Below, piece by piece: positions 45,880 through 54,872 of a stretch of DNA of 64,000 bases (its first letter is position 1; each line of letters opens with the position of its first letter). Source of the DNA: Alphaproteobacteria bacterium. Lineage in GTDB: Bacteria; Pseudomonadota; Alphaproteobacteria; Thalassobaculales; Thalassobaculaceae. The translations under genes were made by a program, and so were the position numbers. The notes under the pieces were generated by a model, which was not told where the DNA came from, did no database searches, and saw only the letters and a list, made by a program, of their open reading frames with translations. The DNA is taken from the NCBI GenBank assembly GCA_024742605.1, contig JANSYC010000001.1, positions 62,001 through 126,000 on the forward strand. Reading direction: 5' to 3'.

Positions 45880-46254
45880 CTATCCTTCCCGCTTCCGATC
45901 CTCAGGACGATCGTCTTCATCGTCCCCACCAGGCTCCGCGTAACCGACCGCGAGACCCTGCCCCATTGCCGCACGCCAGACATTCATCATTCCGCCGCCG
46001 GCGCCCAAAAAGAACATGACGATCAGAAACAAGGGACTAGTCCCCAGCCACCGATCCAGCCCGTATCCAATAGCACCGCCAACCACGACGCCCGCGACCA
46101 ACTCGACCCCAACCCTGAAAGCTAGCCCGGTCGCTGACTTCGGCAATCCCGCGCTGAGCAAACCCGAGGCATCTTTCTTCGCCGCTTCCCCCTGCGCCTT
46201 CTTCAGGCGCTGGGACAGGTCGTCGAGCCCCGTTGGTCGGTCCTTGTCCGTCAT
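45880..46254 (-). CDS. atpI: AtpI-like ATP synthase assembly protein
   Basis: 124 residues. A charged N-terminal helix (about 10-30), then two membrane helices (GVELVAGVVVGGAIGYGLD and LFLIVMFFLGAGGGMMNVWRA) and an acidic tail. This is the AtpI/AtpQ-type protein that heads the F0 operon and helps c-ring assembly in other bacteria. Confidence 0.9.
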   Translation of the reverse strand: MTDKDRPTGLDDLSQRLKKAQGEAAKKDASGLLSAGLPKSATGLAFRVGVELVAGVVVGGAIGYGLDRWLGTSPLFLIVMFFLGAGGGMMNVWRAAMGQGLAVGYAEPGGDDEDDRPEDRKREG

Positions 46255-46414
46255 ACTCCCTCGTTCGGGACCCGTTCAGGCCGCCGACGAAATCTCGGAT
46301 GATCGCGAGACCGTGGAGAATCTTTCTCGGTATCGCCGCGACGCATCAAACTCGAAAAGTCGCGGATAACCGCAACGATTTTCCTCGCACCGGCATGCCG
46401 GGTAAGGCGGCGCA

Positions 46415-46443
46415 AACATACGCAGCGCTCCATGGGGTGTCAA
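46415..46443 (-). promoter_or_regulatory. Sigma70-type promoter of the F0 operon
   Basis: On the minus strand TTGACA (46443-46438) is separated by exactly 17 bases from TATGTT (46420-46415). The -35 is perfect and the -10 matches four of six positions. It predicts a start near 46408 and a leader of about 150 nt before atpI. It sits within the 242-bp gap after smc. Confidence 0.65.
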
Positions 46444-46496
46444 GGCTGCTGCCCCGCACAAAATATCCCCTTAATTACATGATTTTATTACAAGTT

Positions 46497-49400
46497 CTAA
46501 CCAGCTTCGCGAATCCGCTCGGCACGGGACAGGTCGACGCTGACCAAATGGCTGATACCGCGTTCCGCCATGGTTACGCCGAACAGCCGATCCATCCGGG
46601 TCATGGTGAGCCGGTGATGGGTGATGATCAGGAAGCGCGTACCGGTTTCACCGACGATCTTTTCCAGCAGATTGCAGAACCGGTCCACGTTGGTGTCGTC
46701 CAATGGCGCGTCGACCTCGTCCAGCACGCAGATCGGCGCCGGGTTGGTCAGGAACACCGCGAACACCAGGGCGATCGCCGTCAGCGCCTGCTCCCCACCG
46801 GACAGCAGGGACATCGCCTGGGTTTTCTTGCCCGGCGGGCTGGCCATGATCTCGAGGCCCGCCTCGAGGGGGTCTTCCGCGTCGGTCAGCCGCAAATGCG
46901 CCTCGCCCCCCCCGAACAGGGTCTGGAACAGAGTCTTGAAATGGCCCTCGACCTGATGGAACGCGTCCAGCAGCCGCTCGCGGCCTTCCTTGTTCAGAGC
47001 GGAAATGCCGCCGCGCAGCTTACCGATGGCCGCGGTCAGATCGTCGCGCTCGTTCTCCATGCCTTCGACCTGGAGATCCAATTCCTCGAGCTCCGCCTCG
47101 GCCCGGAGGTTGACCGGCCCCATCCCCTCGCGCTCTCCAATCAGACGGTCGAGCTTGGACTGCATCTGGTCGGCATCCGCCAGAGGTTCATTCGGATCGA
47201 TCTCGGCCCGCGCGAGAATTTCATCGGGCGTGCAGTCCAGGCGTTCGGAAATCCGCTCTCGCGTGGTGCGAAGATTCTGATTCACCTGCTCCAGGACCGA
47301 TTCGGCGCGGACACGGTTCTCGCGGGCCCGGGACGCGGCCAGATCGGCTTCCTTGGCCAGGCGGTCCAATTCGCTTTGCTGGCTTTCGGCCCGAACCAGG
47401 AGATCTGCCGCCGCCTGTCGCTTGGCCTCAGCCTCGCCGATGAGATCGGCGAGCGTATCCTTTTGATCGGCGATCTCATCGGGCCGGGTCCGCAGCCGCT
47501 CGATCTCCTCGCTCTCGGCGGCCTGGCGGATGCTCAGCTCCTCGAGACGGCCCTGCGCCCGTTCGCGTCGGTCGAGCCAGGAGCGCAGTTCGGCCGATAC
47601 GGACTCGAGCCGGCTGCGGCGCGCCTGGGCTTCGCGGATCAGATGGTCATGGGCACTTCGGATCTCGACCAGGTCGGTGCGCTTCTCGGCCAACGCCGTG
47701 CGCAGCGACTGGGACTCGCGCCGCAAGGCGTCGATATCTGGAATTTCGCCGAGTCCCATCTCGGCCGCACTCTTCTGCTCCTCGGCTTCAGTCCTCTCGG
47801 TGACCAGTCGGGCGGCCCCGTCATCCAAGGCCGACAGCTTGGTCTCGACCGCAGCTACCCGTGACGCCAATTCCGCGGCGACCGATTTCGCACGGCTGAG
47901 CGCCTCGCCCGCATCCGACAGGCGTGTGCGCCCGGTCTCGACCCGCGCATCGGCGTCCGCCAGAGTCCGCTCTGCCCTTTGGCTGGCTTCGAGGGCCGTG
48001 TTTCTGCGGGTTTCGCTATCCGCAATCTGACGGTCCAGTTGCGCCAGCCGGTTCCGCCGTTCAAGCCGAATGGCGGCAGATGACGGGGCACCGGGCGCGA
48101 CCGAGAACCCGTCCCAGCGCCACATGCCGCCGTCCCGTGTCACGATCCTCGCGCCGATCGGCAGACCCGCCTGCGCACGGCGCGCCGTCTCCGCATCCGG
48201 GGCTACCGCAATATTCGCGATCCGCCGCGCCAGCGGAGCCGGTGCGGTCACATGCTCGGCGAGTGGCGCAAGACCTTCGGGCCAGGCGCGGCCTTCGGCA
48301 CCGGGCTGATCGGCGCGCCAGCCGGTTGCCGCAGCGGCGGCATCGCCGGAAAGGATAGGGGCCTCAAGATCATCGCCCAAAGCGGCGCCGAGCGCGGCCT
48401 CTAAGCCAGATGACACCGTCAGCGCATCGACGATCGGTGCTCCTTCGACATCGCTCTCGACCAGGAGCCGCCGCAGACCGTCGGCCTCAGCCCGCAGACC
48501 GGCCACCTCGTTTTCGACCCCACGCAGGGCCTCCCGTGCGGCCTGCTCCGCCGCCTTGGCGGTGTCTCGATCAACGCGGGCCTGGGGCAGAGCCAACTCG
48601 GCCTCGGCTTGAGCGGCTTCGGCGTCCGTGACGGCCTGGCTGGCCGCCTCGCGCTCGGCTTCCGGAACCGACTGCTCGGCAAGCTCGGTTCTGCGGCTCG
48701 CCAGCTCCACCTGCTGACGGACCAGCCGCTCCAGACGTTCCGAGGCTTGCCGCAATTGACGCTCGAACGCCGCGCGTTTCGCATCCGCAATGGCGATCGT
48801 CTCGGTCGCCGTGTGGACAGCGGTCTCCGCCTCCTCCGCGGCACGATTGGCTGCGGCCAGGCGAGCCTGACTTTCCGCCTGGGTCTCGGCCTCGCCAGCG
48901 CCTGCGGTGGCAAGCCCATCGCGTTCCGACTGCAGCCGTTCAAGGGTGCCCGCAGCCTCCTCCAGAAGCGTCGTCTCGCGCCTGATATCATCCTCGATCT
49001 GCCGCAGGCGGGTTTCACCCTCGCTCCGGGCGGTATCGATCCGGCGCGCTTCCGCTTCCAGCTCGGAGCGGGCGGCCGTCAGACGCTGCAGTTCGGCGGA
49101 CGCGGCGGCTTCGGTCTTTCGCAGTTCAGGCAGGGCGGCGGCCGCTTCGGTCTGATTGCTGCTGGCCTGCCCGGCGGCCTGGGTGGTGATCACCACATGA
49201 TCGTTCGAGTCCGCCAGAGCCTTCCCGGCCCGCGCCCGCTCTTCCAGAGCGGTGATCCAGCGGTGATGCAGGACGATCGATTCCGCCCGTCGGATCTGGT
49301 CGGACAGGCCGCGATAGCGTTGCGCCTGTTTGGCCTGTCGCCGCAACGCCTGGCGCTGGCCTTCCAGGGCCTTCAGAACTTCTTCGAGCTTCTCGAGATT

Positions 49401-49967
49401 CTGCTCCGCCGCCTTCAGGCGTAATTCAGCCTCATGCCGGCGCGAGTGAAGACCACGAATATTGGCGGCTTCCTCCAACAGGACCCGGCGGTCCGTCGGC
49501 TTGGCGGAGATGATCGAGCCGATCTTTCCTTGGCTCACCAGCCCCGCGGAGCGCGACCCGCTGGCCGCATCGGCGAACAGGAGCTGGACGTCGCGTGCCC
49601 GGGATTCCCGTCCGTTGACCCGATAGTGGGAGCCCTTGTCCCGCTCGATCCGACGGACAACTTCCAGTTCTTCGGACTCGTTGAATTGAGCCGGGGCCCG
49701 ACGGTCGCTGTTGTCGACCGTCAGCGAGACTTCGGCGATGTTTCGGGCCGGCCGCGAACTCGTTCCGCCGAAGATCACGTCGTCCATGCCGCCGCCGCGC
49801 ATCTGACGGGCGCTGCTTTCGCCCATCACCCAGCGCAGCGCCTCCACGAGATTCGATTTGCCACAGCCGTTCGGGCCGACCACGCCGGTCAGGCCTTCCT
49901 CGATGGTCAACTCGGTCGGATCAACGAAGGATTTGAACCCGGCCAAACGCAATTTGCTGAAACGCAA
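46497..49967 (-). CDS. smc: Chromosome segregation/condensation protein SMC
   Basis: 1156 residues, full length. The Walker A is GPNGCGKS (31-38) in the N-terminal head; two long coiled coils (about 165-500 and 660-1000) flank a hinge; the C-terminal head has the ABC signature LLSGGEQALTAIAL and Walker B ICVLDEVDAPLDD. It compacts DNA with ScpA and ScpB, which are not in this window. It lies 39 bp after the dsbA-like gene in the conserved mutY/dciA/dsbA/smc neighbourhood. Confidence 0.96.
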   Translation of the reverse strand: MRFSKLRLAGFKSFVDPTELTIEEGLTGVVGPNGCGKSNLVEALRWVMGESSARQMRGGGMDDVIFGGTSSRPARNIAEVSLTVDNSDRRAPAQFNESEELEVVRRIERDKGSHYRVNGRESRARDVQLLFADAASGSRSAGLVSQGKIGSIISAKPTDRRVLLEEAANIRGLHSRRHEAELRLKAAEQNLEKLEEVLKALEGQRQALRRQAKQAQRYRGLSDQIRRAESIVLHHRWITALEERARAGKALADSNDHVVITTQAAGQASSNQTEAAAALPELRKTEAAASAELQRLTAARSELEAEARRIDTARSEGETRLRQIEDDIRRETTLLEEAAGTLERLQSERDGLATAGAGEAETQAESQARLAAANRAAEEAETAVHTATETIAIADAKRAAFERQLRQASERLERLVRQQVELASRRTELAEQSVPEAEREAASQAVTDAEAAQAEAELALPQARVDRDTAKAAEQAAREALRGVENEVAGLRAEADGLRRLLVESDVEGAPIVDALTVSSGLEAALGAALGDDLEAPILSGDAAAAATGWRADQPGAEGRAWPEGLAPLAEHVTAPAPLARRIANIAVAPDAETARRAQAGLPIGARIVTRDGGMWRWDGFSVAPGAPSSAAIRLERRNRLAQLDRQIADSETRRNTALEASQRAERTLADADARVETGRTRLSDAGEALSRAKSVAAELASRVAAVETKLSALDDGAARLVTERTEAEEQKSAAEMGLGEIPDIDALRRESQSLRTALAEKRTDLVEIRSAHDHLIREAQARRSRLESVSAELRSWLDRRERAQGRLEELSIRQAAESEEIERLRTRPDEIADQKDTLADLIGEAEAKRQAAADLLVRAESQQSELDRLAKEADLAASRARENRVRAESVLEQVNQNLRTTRERISERLDCTPDEILARAEIDPNEPLADADQMQSKLDRLIGEREGMGPVNLRAEAELEELDLQVEGMENERDDLTAAIGKLRGGISALNKEGRERLLDAFHQVEGHFKTLFQTLFGGGEAHLRLTDAEDPLEAGLEIMASPPGKKTQAMSLLSGGEQALTAIALVFAVFLTNPAPICVLDEVDAPLDDTNVDRFCNLLEKIVGETGTRFLIITHHRLTMTRMDRLFGVTMAERGISHLVSVDLSRAERIREAG

Positions 49968-50006
49968 CTCGAACTGTCTCCCGTGGAGCGGCGCGGACGC
50001 CGGTGC

Positions 50007-50618
50007 CTAGCCTAGCTTGTCTTCGATCACGTCCTTGAAATCCGAGAAATCCTGGGCGCCGGTGACCTTGGTGCCGTTGATCACGAAGGTCGGTGTGGAG
50101 GAGATCTCAAACTCTTTCTGTGCCGCCAGCCGGAGTTCGAGGATACCGTCCGCCAAAGCCTGGCTGGTCATGGCCTCAACCGCGTCTTCCTGCTTGATTC
50201 CTGCGAACCTGCCGATCTGCACCAGGTTCTCGGCGATCTGGTTTCCGTCACCGCGGGTCCACTTGGCCTGTTGCTTGAACAGCAGATCCACCAAACCGAA
50301 ATACCGGTCCTCCGGTGCCGCCCGCGCCATGGCGGAGGCCATCAGCGCGTATCGGTCGAGCGGGAAATCCCGCATCTCCAGCTTCACCTTGCCGGTGTCG
50401 ATATAGGTCGACTTGATCTCGTCCAGCGTGTTGATGTGAAACGACGCGCAATGCGGGCAGGTCATCGAGGCGAATTCCAGCATGGTGACCGGCGCGTCGG
50501 GATCGCCCAGCACCCGTGGGGACAAGGCCGCCTCCAGGTCCAAAGCCCAGGCATGAGCCGGCAGCCACGGCAAAGCGGCGGCAGCAAGAATTCCAAGATT
50601 TAGCGTTCTACGATCCAC
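50007..50618 (-). CDS. DsbA-family thiol:disulfide oxidoreductase, periplasmic
   Basis: 203 residues. A signal peptide (about 1-25, ending AHAWA) precedes a thioredoxin fold with the active site CPHC (C54, C57) in ASMTCPHCASFH, the inserted helical domain, and the cis-proline in ISSTPTFVINGTKV. The type next to smc in alphaproteobacteria is DsbA/DsbG/BdbD-like. It oxidises or isomerises exported proteins. Confidence 0.92.
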   Translation of the reverse strand: MDRRTLNLGILAAAALPWLPAHAWALDLEAALSPRVLGDPDAPVTMLEFASMTCPHCASFHINTLDEIKSTYIDTGKVKLEMRDFPLDRYALMASAMARAAPEDRYFGLVDLLFKQQAKWTRGDGNQIAENLVQIGRFAGIKQEDAVEAMTSQALADGILELRLAAQKEFEISSTPTFVINGTKVTGAQDFSDFKDVIEDKLG

Positions 50619-50748
50619 GGACGACTCCCAAACACCAGATGTTGACGAAGATACTGCGAAGCTGATTTTTCCTGCAAGGCATCAGGCTCGCGACCAATCA
50701 TGGCGATATGGAGACAGCGGCCCCACCGCCCAAGACCGGATCACGGAT

Positions 50749-51291
50749 TCATGACCGGTCCGCCGGTCGACTCGCCCGAATTGCTTCGCCAAGCAAACGC
50801 AAGCTGTCGCGCAATCCGTCGTCGGCGACCGGCGTCACCCGCGCCGCGATCTCCTCGCGCTCGGCCAGACTCAGGGGCCGCAAGTGTTTGCGACTCGGAG
50901 GGCGGCGCGGCGGCAGGGCCCCCTGGCGGATCTTCACCCGCTCCACCGCCGCCCACCCGAAATGCATGTTGATCCGCTCGATCAGCAGCGGCAGCCGGTG
51001 CTGAATTTCCAGGGCGAGACCGGAGATCACTCTCAGTTCCAGAACCCCGCCGTCCCGCCGACCCTTCTGGAACTTGAGCGCGGTCGGCTGGCAGGATTTG
51101 GCATAGATCTCGCCGATGATGCTCGGCCAGTCCCTTACCACCCGCGCCTCGACGAAGCCCCGTTTCCGGAGCAGCGGGTCGGTCAGGCGCGGCGAGAGGC
51201 CCGACAGAGCATGCAATCCGCCGAACCGCCGGCCGGATACCGTTAAGATATCCGGCTTCGATTCCGGTGTTTTTGCCTCGCGCTTCGCCAC
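50749..51291 (-). CDS. dciA: DUF721 protein, DciA-like helicase loader
   Basis: 180 residues. The DUF721 core VVRDWPSIIGEIYAKSCQPTALKF...GVLELRVISGLALEIQHRLPLLIERINMHFG is present, with a basic C-terminal tail. DciA loads the replicative helicase DnaB in bacteria without DnaC. It is divergent from mutY by 63 bp and is upstream of the dsbA-like gene and smc. Confidence 0.9.
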   Translation of the reverse strand: MAKREAKTPESKPDILTVSGRRFGGLHALSGLSPRLTDPLLRKRGFVEARVVRDWPSIIGEIYAKSCQPTALKFQKGRRDGGVLELRVISGLALEIQHRLPLLIERINMHFGWAAVERVKIRQGALPPRRPPSRKHLRPLSLAEREEIAARVTPVADDGLRDSLRLLGEAIRASRPADRS

Positions 51292-51354
51292 AAGACTAAC
51301 TCCCTGGCCATAAAATGCTGTCCCGTTCGCCGGGGCGCACTATGTTCCCAGCCC

Positions 51355-52497
51355 ATGACCGACGCAAATCCATCCCGCGCTTCCCTGTCGGATGACCGCA
51401 AGGCCGAGCGAGCCGCTCATGTGGACGTTCCACCCGAGGCGCTCGCGGCCCGATTGCTCGACTGGTACGACCGGCACCACAGACATCTGCCCTGGAGGTC
51501 GGAGCCGGGCGAGACCGCCGACCCCTATCATGTCTGGCTGAGCGAGATCATGCTTCAGCAGACCACGGTGGCCGCGGTCGGAACCTATTTCCGGAGATTC
51601 GTCGAGTTGTGGCCAAGTGTGCACGACCTAGCGGCCGCACCGCGCGACGATGTTCTGGCCGAATGGGCGGGGCTCGGCTACTACGCCCGCGCCCGAAACC
51701 TTCATGCCTGCGCGAAAATGGTTTCAGAAGGTCTGAATGGCCAGTTTCCGGAACAGGAGAGCGACCTTTTGGAGCTGCCGGGCATCGGCCCCTACACGGC
51801 TGCGGCCATCTCGGCGATCGCCTTCGACCGGCAATCGACCATCCTGGACGGCAATGTGGAACGGGTGATCGCCCGACTCCGCCTGATCACCGATCCCCTG
51901 CCCGGCGTCAAACCAAGGCTCAAGGCCCTCGCAGCACTGGTAACGCCCTCGGAACGCCCGGGAGACTATGCCCAGGCGATCATGGATCTGGGTGCGACGG
52001 TCTGCACTCCACGCTCTCCCAAATGCCTGATGTGCCCCTGGTCGGACGCCTGCCAGGCGCGTGTCGCCGGGGTGGCCGAGAAACTGCCGCTCAAACTCAA
52101 GAAGCCGCCGAAACCGACCCGACGCGGCGTGGCGTTCTTCGTGGTCGGCGGCGATGGCGAGATTCTCCTGCGGCGACGGCAAGACAAGGGGCTGTTGGGC
52201 GGCATGGCCGAGATCCCTTCAACCCCTTGGCAGGAAAGCGCTCCCGGCCTCGATATGGTCGAGGCGCATGCGCCGCTCCGCCTAGACTGGACGCCGCTCA
52301 ACGGAGAGGTACGCCACACCTTCACACATTTTCACCTGGAACTGACGGTGATGGCGGCTCGGTTGGAGACGGCGGAAATCGTTGACGGCCACTACTGGCA
52401 TTCGATCGACCGGATCGGCAAAGCCGGATTGCCCAGTGTGATGGCAAAAGTGGTCAAGCACGCGGCCACGCAACTCTCGAATACGCTGGGCACTTAG
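51355..52497 (+). CDS. mutY: A/G-specific adenine DNA glycosylase MutY
   Basis: 380 residues. Removes adenine opposite 8-oxoguanine. The catalytic glutamate is in WLSEIMLQQTTV, the helix-hairpin-helix is LPGIGPYTAAAI with the aspartate in TILDGNVERV, and the [4Fe-4S] cluster site is C-X6-C-X2-C-X5-C (CTPRSPKCLMCPWSDAC). The C-terminal NUDIX-like domain (about 255-370) reads 8-oxoG. It is about 35 residues longer at the N-terminus than many MutY proteins, so ATG 51355 could be early. Confidence 0.95.
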   Translation: MTDANPSRASLSDDRKAERAAHVDVPPEALAARLLDWYDRHHRHLPWRSEPGETADPYHVWLSEIMLQQTTVAAVGTYFRRFVELWPSVHDLAAAPRDDVLAEWAGLGYYARARNLHACAKMVSEGLNGQFPEQESDLLELPGIGPYTAAAISAIAFDRQSTILDGNVERVIARLRLITDPLPGVKPRLKALAALVTPSERPGDYAQAIMDLGATVCTPRSPKCLMCPWSDACQARVAGVAEKLPLKLKKPPKPTRRGVAFFVVGGDGEILLRRRQDKGLLGGMAEIPSTPWQESAPGLDMVEAHAPLRLDWTPLNGEVRHTFTHFHLELTVMAARLETAEIVDGHYWHSIDRIGKAGLPSVMAKVVKHAATQLSNTLGT

Positions 52498-52548
52498 TCG
52501 CAGAGCCGATCGAAGGACTGGACGAACGGCCTGCAACCGACCAAATTC

Positions 52549-52752
52549 ATGTCCATGAACAACAGCAAGCTTCAGTTCCGCGAGACCCGGACGCCCAACT
52601 CAAAGGCGCCTCAAAAGCCGGTCGTGGTCCCGGCGCAATTGGATCCGCGCGCGGCGGCGCAGGATCTGCCGCCGGAGATCGGCGGCTACAAGGGCCCGGA
52701 ACCGACCCGGTTCGGCGATTGGGAGCACAAGGGCCGCTGCACCGATTTTTGA
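52549..52752 (+). CDS. DUF1674/SdhAF4-like protein
   Basis: 67 residues. The C-terminal block EIGGYKGPEPTRFGDWEHKG followed by RCTDF is the DUF1674 signature, related to the mitochondrial succinate-dehydrogenase flavoprotein assembly factor SDHAF4. The N-terminal half is low-complexity. It lies 51 bp after mutY. No sdh genes are in this window. Confidence 0.9.
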   Translation: MSMNNSKLQFRETRTPNSKAPQKPVVVPAQLDPRAAAQDLPPEIGGYKGPEPTRFGDWEHKGRCTDF

Positions 52753-52845
52753 TCGGCCGATAGCCGTTCCAGGACGCCACTTGCCGCTTCTGCGGCTTCC
52801 TCCCACACTGCGCGCAACCACATGCCGGAGTCTCGGGAGGACCAC

Positions 52846-53733
52846 ATGACAGCCGCCGCCAAGCCAAGCCTTAAATCGCTTCTGAAATCGGGAGACCTGC
52901 TGGTCGCACCCGGCATCTTCGACGGAATCACCCTGCGGGTCGCCGAGAAGATCGGGTTCGACGCGCTCTACATGACCGGGTATGGAACCGTAGCGTCCCA
53001 TCTGGGCCTCCCGGATGCCGGTCTGGCCTCCTATCGGGATATGGTCGAACGGGTCCGGCTGTTCGCGGGCCTGAGCAAGGTCCCGATGCTGTGCGACGGC
53101 GACACCGGATACGGCGGACTGTTGAATGTCGAGCATACGGTCAAGGGCTACGAGGCCGCCGGCGCCTCCGCGATCCAGCTTGAGGACCAGGAATTCCCCA
53201 AGAAATGCGGACACACCCCCGGCCGGAAGGTCATTCCGATCGATCAGGCGGCGGCGAAGGTGAAGGTCGCGGCGGACGCACGGGACAGCAAGGACTTCCT
53301 CATCGTCGCCCGGACTGACGCGCGCACCACTTACGGTCTCGATGAGGCCCTGCGACGGGGCGAGGCCTTCGCAAAGGCAGGGGCGGATATCCTGTTCATC
53401 GAATCCCCCGAATCCGAGGCCGAGATGGAGCGGATCTGCGCCGCCTTCGATCTGCCGCTGCTGGTCAACGTGGTGGAAGGCGGCTCGACGCCGGTTCTCA
53501 GCAAACAGCGGTACATCGAGCTCGGCTATCAGATGGCGATCTATCCGGCGCTGGCGTTCCTCGCCGTCGGCAAGGCCGTCGAGGGCGTCTACGGGCATCT
53601 GAAGACGACCGGATCTTCGGTCGGAACGGAGGACCGGCTGGCCGACTTCATGACCTTCTCCCGCACCATGGGTTTCGAGGACATCTGGGCGTTCGAGCGC
53701 GATCACGCCGGCATGGAAGAGGCGGCCGAATAG
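52846..53733 (+). CDS. Isocitrate lyase/PEP-mutase family protein
   Basis: 295 residues. TIM barrel with LVAPGIFDGITLRVAEKIG, the Mg site CDGDTGYGG, QLEDQEFPKKCGH and NVVEGGSTP. The catalytic cysteine of the lyase loop (C121 in KKCGH) is present, favouring a C-C lyase such as 2-methylisocitrate- or dimethylmalate-lyase type over a phosphonomutase; oxaloacetate decarboxylase is the other possibility. ATG 52846 has GGGAGG. Its stop abuts that of the convergent ureidoglycolate-lyase-like gene (TAG|CTA). Confidence 0.88.
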   Translation: MTAAAKPSLKSLLKSGDLLVAPGIFDGITLRVAEKIGFDALYMTGYGTVASHLGLPDAGLASYRDMVERVRLFAGLSKVPMLCDGDTGYGGLLNVEHTVKGYEAAGASAIQLEDQEFPKKCGHTPGRKVIPIDQAAAKVKVAADARDSKDFLIVARTDARTTYGLDEALRRGEAFAKAGADILFIESPESEAEMERICAAFDLPLLVNVVEGGSTPVLSKQRYIELGYQMAIYPALAFLAVGKAVEGVYGHLKTTGSSVGTEDRLADFMTFSRTMGFEDIWAFERDHAGMEEAAE

Positions 53734-54210
53734 CTAAAGGCGAATTTCCACCTCGACCGGCAGTTCGACAAACTGCTCGTCGCCGGCGCCGCCGTCCAGG
53801 AACATGACGGTGGCAAAGGTGGCCGGTTTGTCGAGCACAGTCATCGGATGATGCCAGACATTGGCGTCGTAGCTGATGCCGGTGCCGCCATCGACCTCGA
53901 ACAGGCGCAGCCCGTCCACGTCAGGCCCGCCGTCGGCATCGTGCGGCGCGACCATGACCAGATATCGGCCGACATCCACCGGCAGGAACGCCTGGCTGGA
54001 GAATTCGTGCCGTTCCATCGTGCGGGTCGTCAGGGGCAGTGCGGTCGGCTCGGTCAGGCTGGTTCGGAAACAGACAGCCGCATCCGAGCGCAGGTTCATC
54101 AGAGTGTCGGAATAATCCATCCGCCCGGACGCACTCGGACGGGTCAGCAGCTTTCCGAAGGGCGCAAAGGCGTCCGCGGTGATCGGCTCCGGCTTCAGGG
54201 TCAGGGTCAT
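53734..54210 (-). CDS. Ureidoglycolate lyase family protein (AllA-like)
   Basis: 158 residues, cupin-like fold. PITADAFAPFGKLL at the N-terminus, then MERHEFSSQAFLPVD and GISYDANVWHHPMTVLDKP are the AllA blocks; the family splits ureidoglycolate to glyoxylate and urea. No other purine-degradation gene is near, so the physiological substrate is open. ATG 54210 follows GGAG; TTG 54225 is unlikely. It lies 39 bp downstream of the gamma-glutamylcyclotransferase-like gene. Confidence 0.88.
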   Translation of the reverse strand: MTLTLKPEPITADAFAPFGKLLTRPSASGRMDYSDTLMNLRSDAAVCFRTSLTEPTALPLTTRTMERHEFSSQAFLPVDVGRYLVMVAPHDADGGPDVDGLRLFEVDGGTGISYDANVWHHPMTVLDKPATFATVMFLDGGAGDEQFVELPVEVEIRL

Positions 54211-54249
54211 GCTCGGTTTCTCCAAAGCGCGTGTCGATCGGTGCCAGGG

Positions 54250-54744
54250 TCAGTCGGCGGCAAGCGGCTGATGTTCGCGCCGTGCAGCCTGCCAGATATC
54301 CTCGGCCTCTTCCGGGGTCATCTTGCCGAAGCAGTCCATATAGATGCGCGAAACCTTCAGGAACGAGGTCTTGTGTCGAGCGGCCCAGGTCGCCAGGTCC
54401 CAGTCTTCATCGGTCGCGGCGGCATTGGGCGCGGCGCCACAATAGATCGCACTCTCCACCGTGCCATCCGGCAACTCAATCTCGCAAGGCTCCAGATCGT
54501 AGTCGAAATCCTCGAAAAACAGAATCCGGTCCCGATCGGTCTTGCCCGTTCCCAGGAACACCTGTCCATCGACGCTTTCGTCCTCGGCCTGCACCAGGAC
54601 CGGAAAGCTGTCCTTGGCGATCCGGCGGCGCGCGAAACCGTTCAGGCGGGCGGGCGAGAGATCCCGCGCCGTCACGGTCCGGTCCAGAACCAGTTCCAGG
54701 ACATCCCGGTCCATCAATGTGCCGAAGAAGAAAAACCGATCCAT
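54250..54744 (-). CDS. Gamma-glutamylcyclotransferase (AIG2-like) fold protein
   Basis: 164 residues. FFFGTLMDRDVLELVL is the AIG2/GGCT substrate loop (usually YGTLM), followed by VDGQVFLG. The family includes gamma-glutamylcyclotransferases and ureidoglycolate-pathway neighbours. It forms a two-gene leftward unit with the AllA-like gene. The precise reaction is unknown. Confidence 0.82.
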   Translation of the reverse strand: MDRFFFFGTLMDRDVLELVLDRTVTARDLSPARLNGFARRRIAKDSFPVLVQAEDESVDGQVFLGTGKTDRDRILFFEDFDYDLEPCEIELPDGTVESAIYCGAAPNAAATDEDWDLATWAARHKTSFLKVSRIYMDCFGKMTPEEAEDIWQAARREHQPLAAD

Positions 54745-54872
54745 ATACGAAGGTCCTTGGCCCGGGGGTGAGAGGCATTGATTTCGAAGTCGTGGAACAT
54801 AGGTGCGAACCCCGTGTCTCGCCAGTGCCGACCGGATGGTTTTCTCGCAATCGCTTGTGCTAAATATGGGCG

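Noticed and set aside
53731-53736. TAGCTA palindrome at the meeting point of two convergent genes
   Set aside because: It is simply two abutting TAG stop codons on opposite strands, not a regulatory site.
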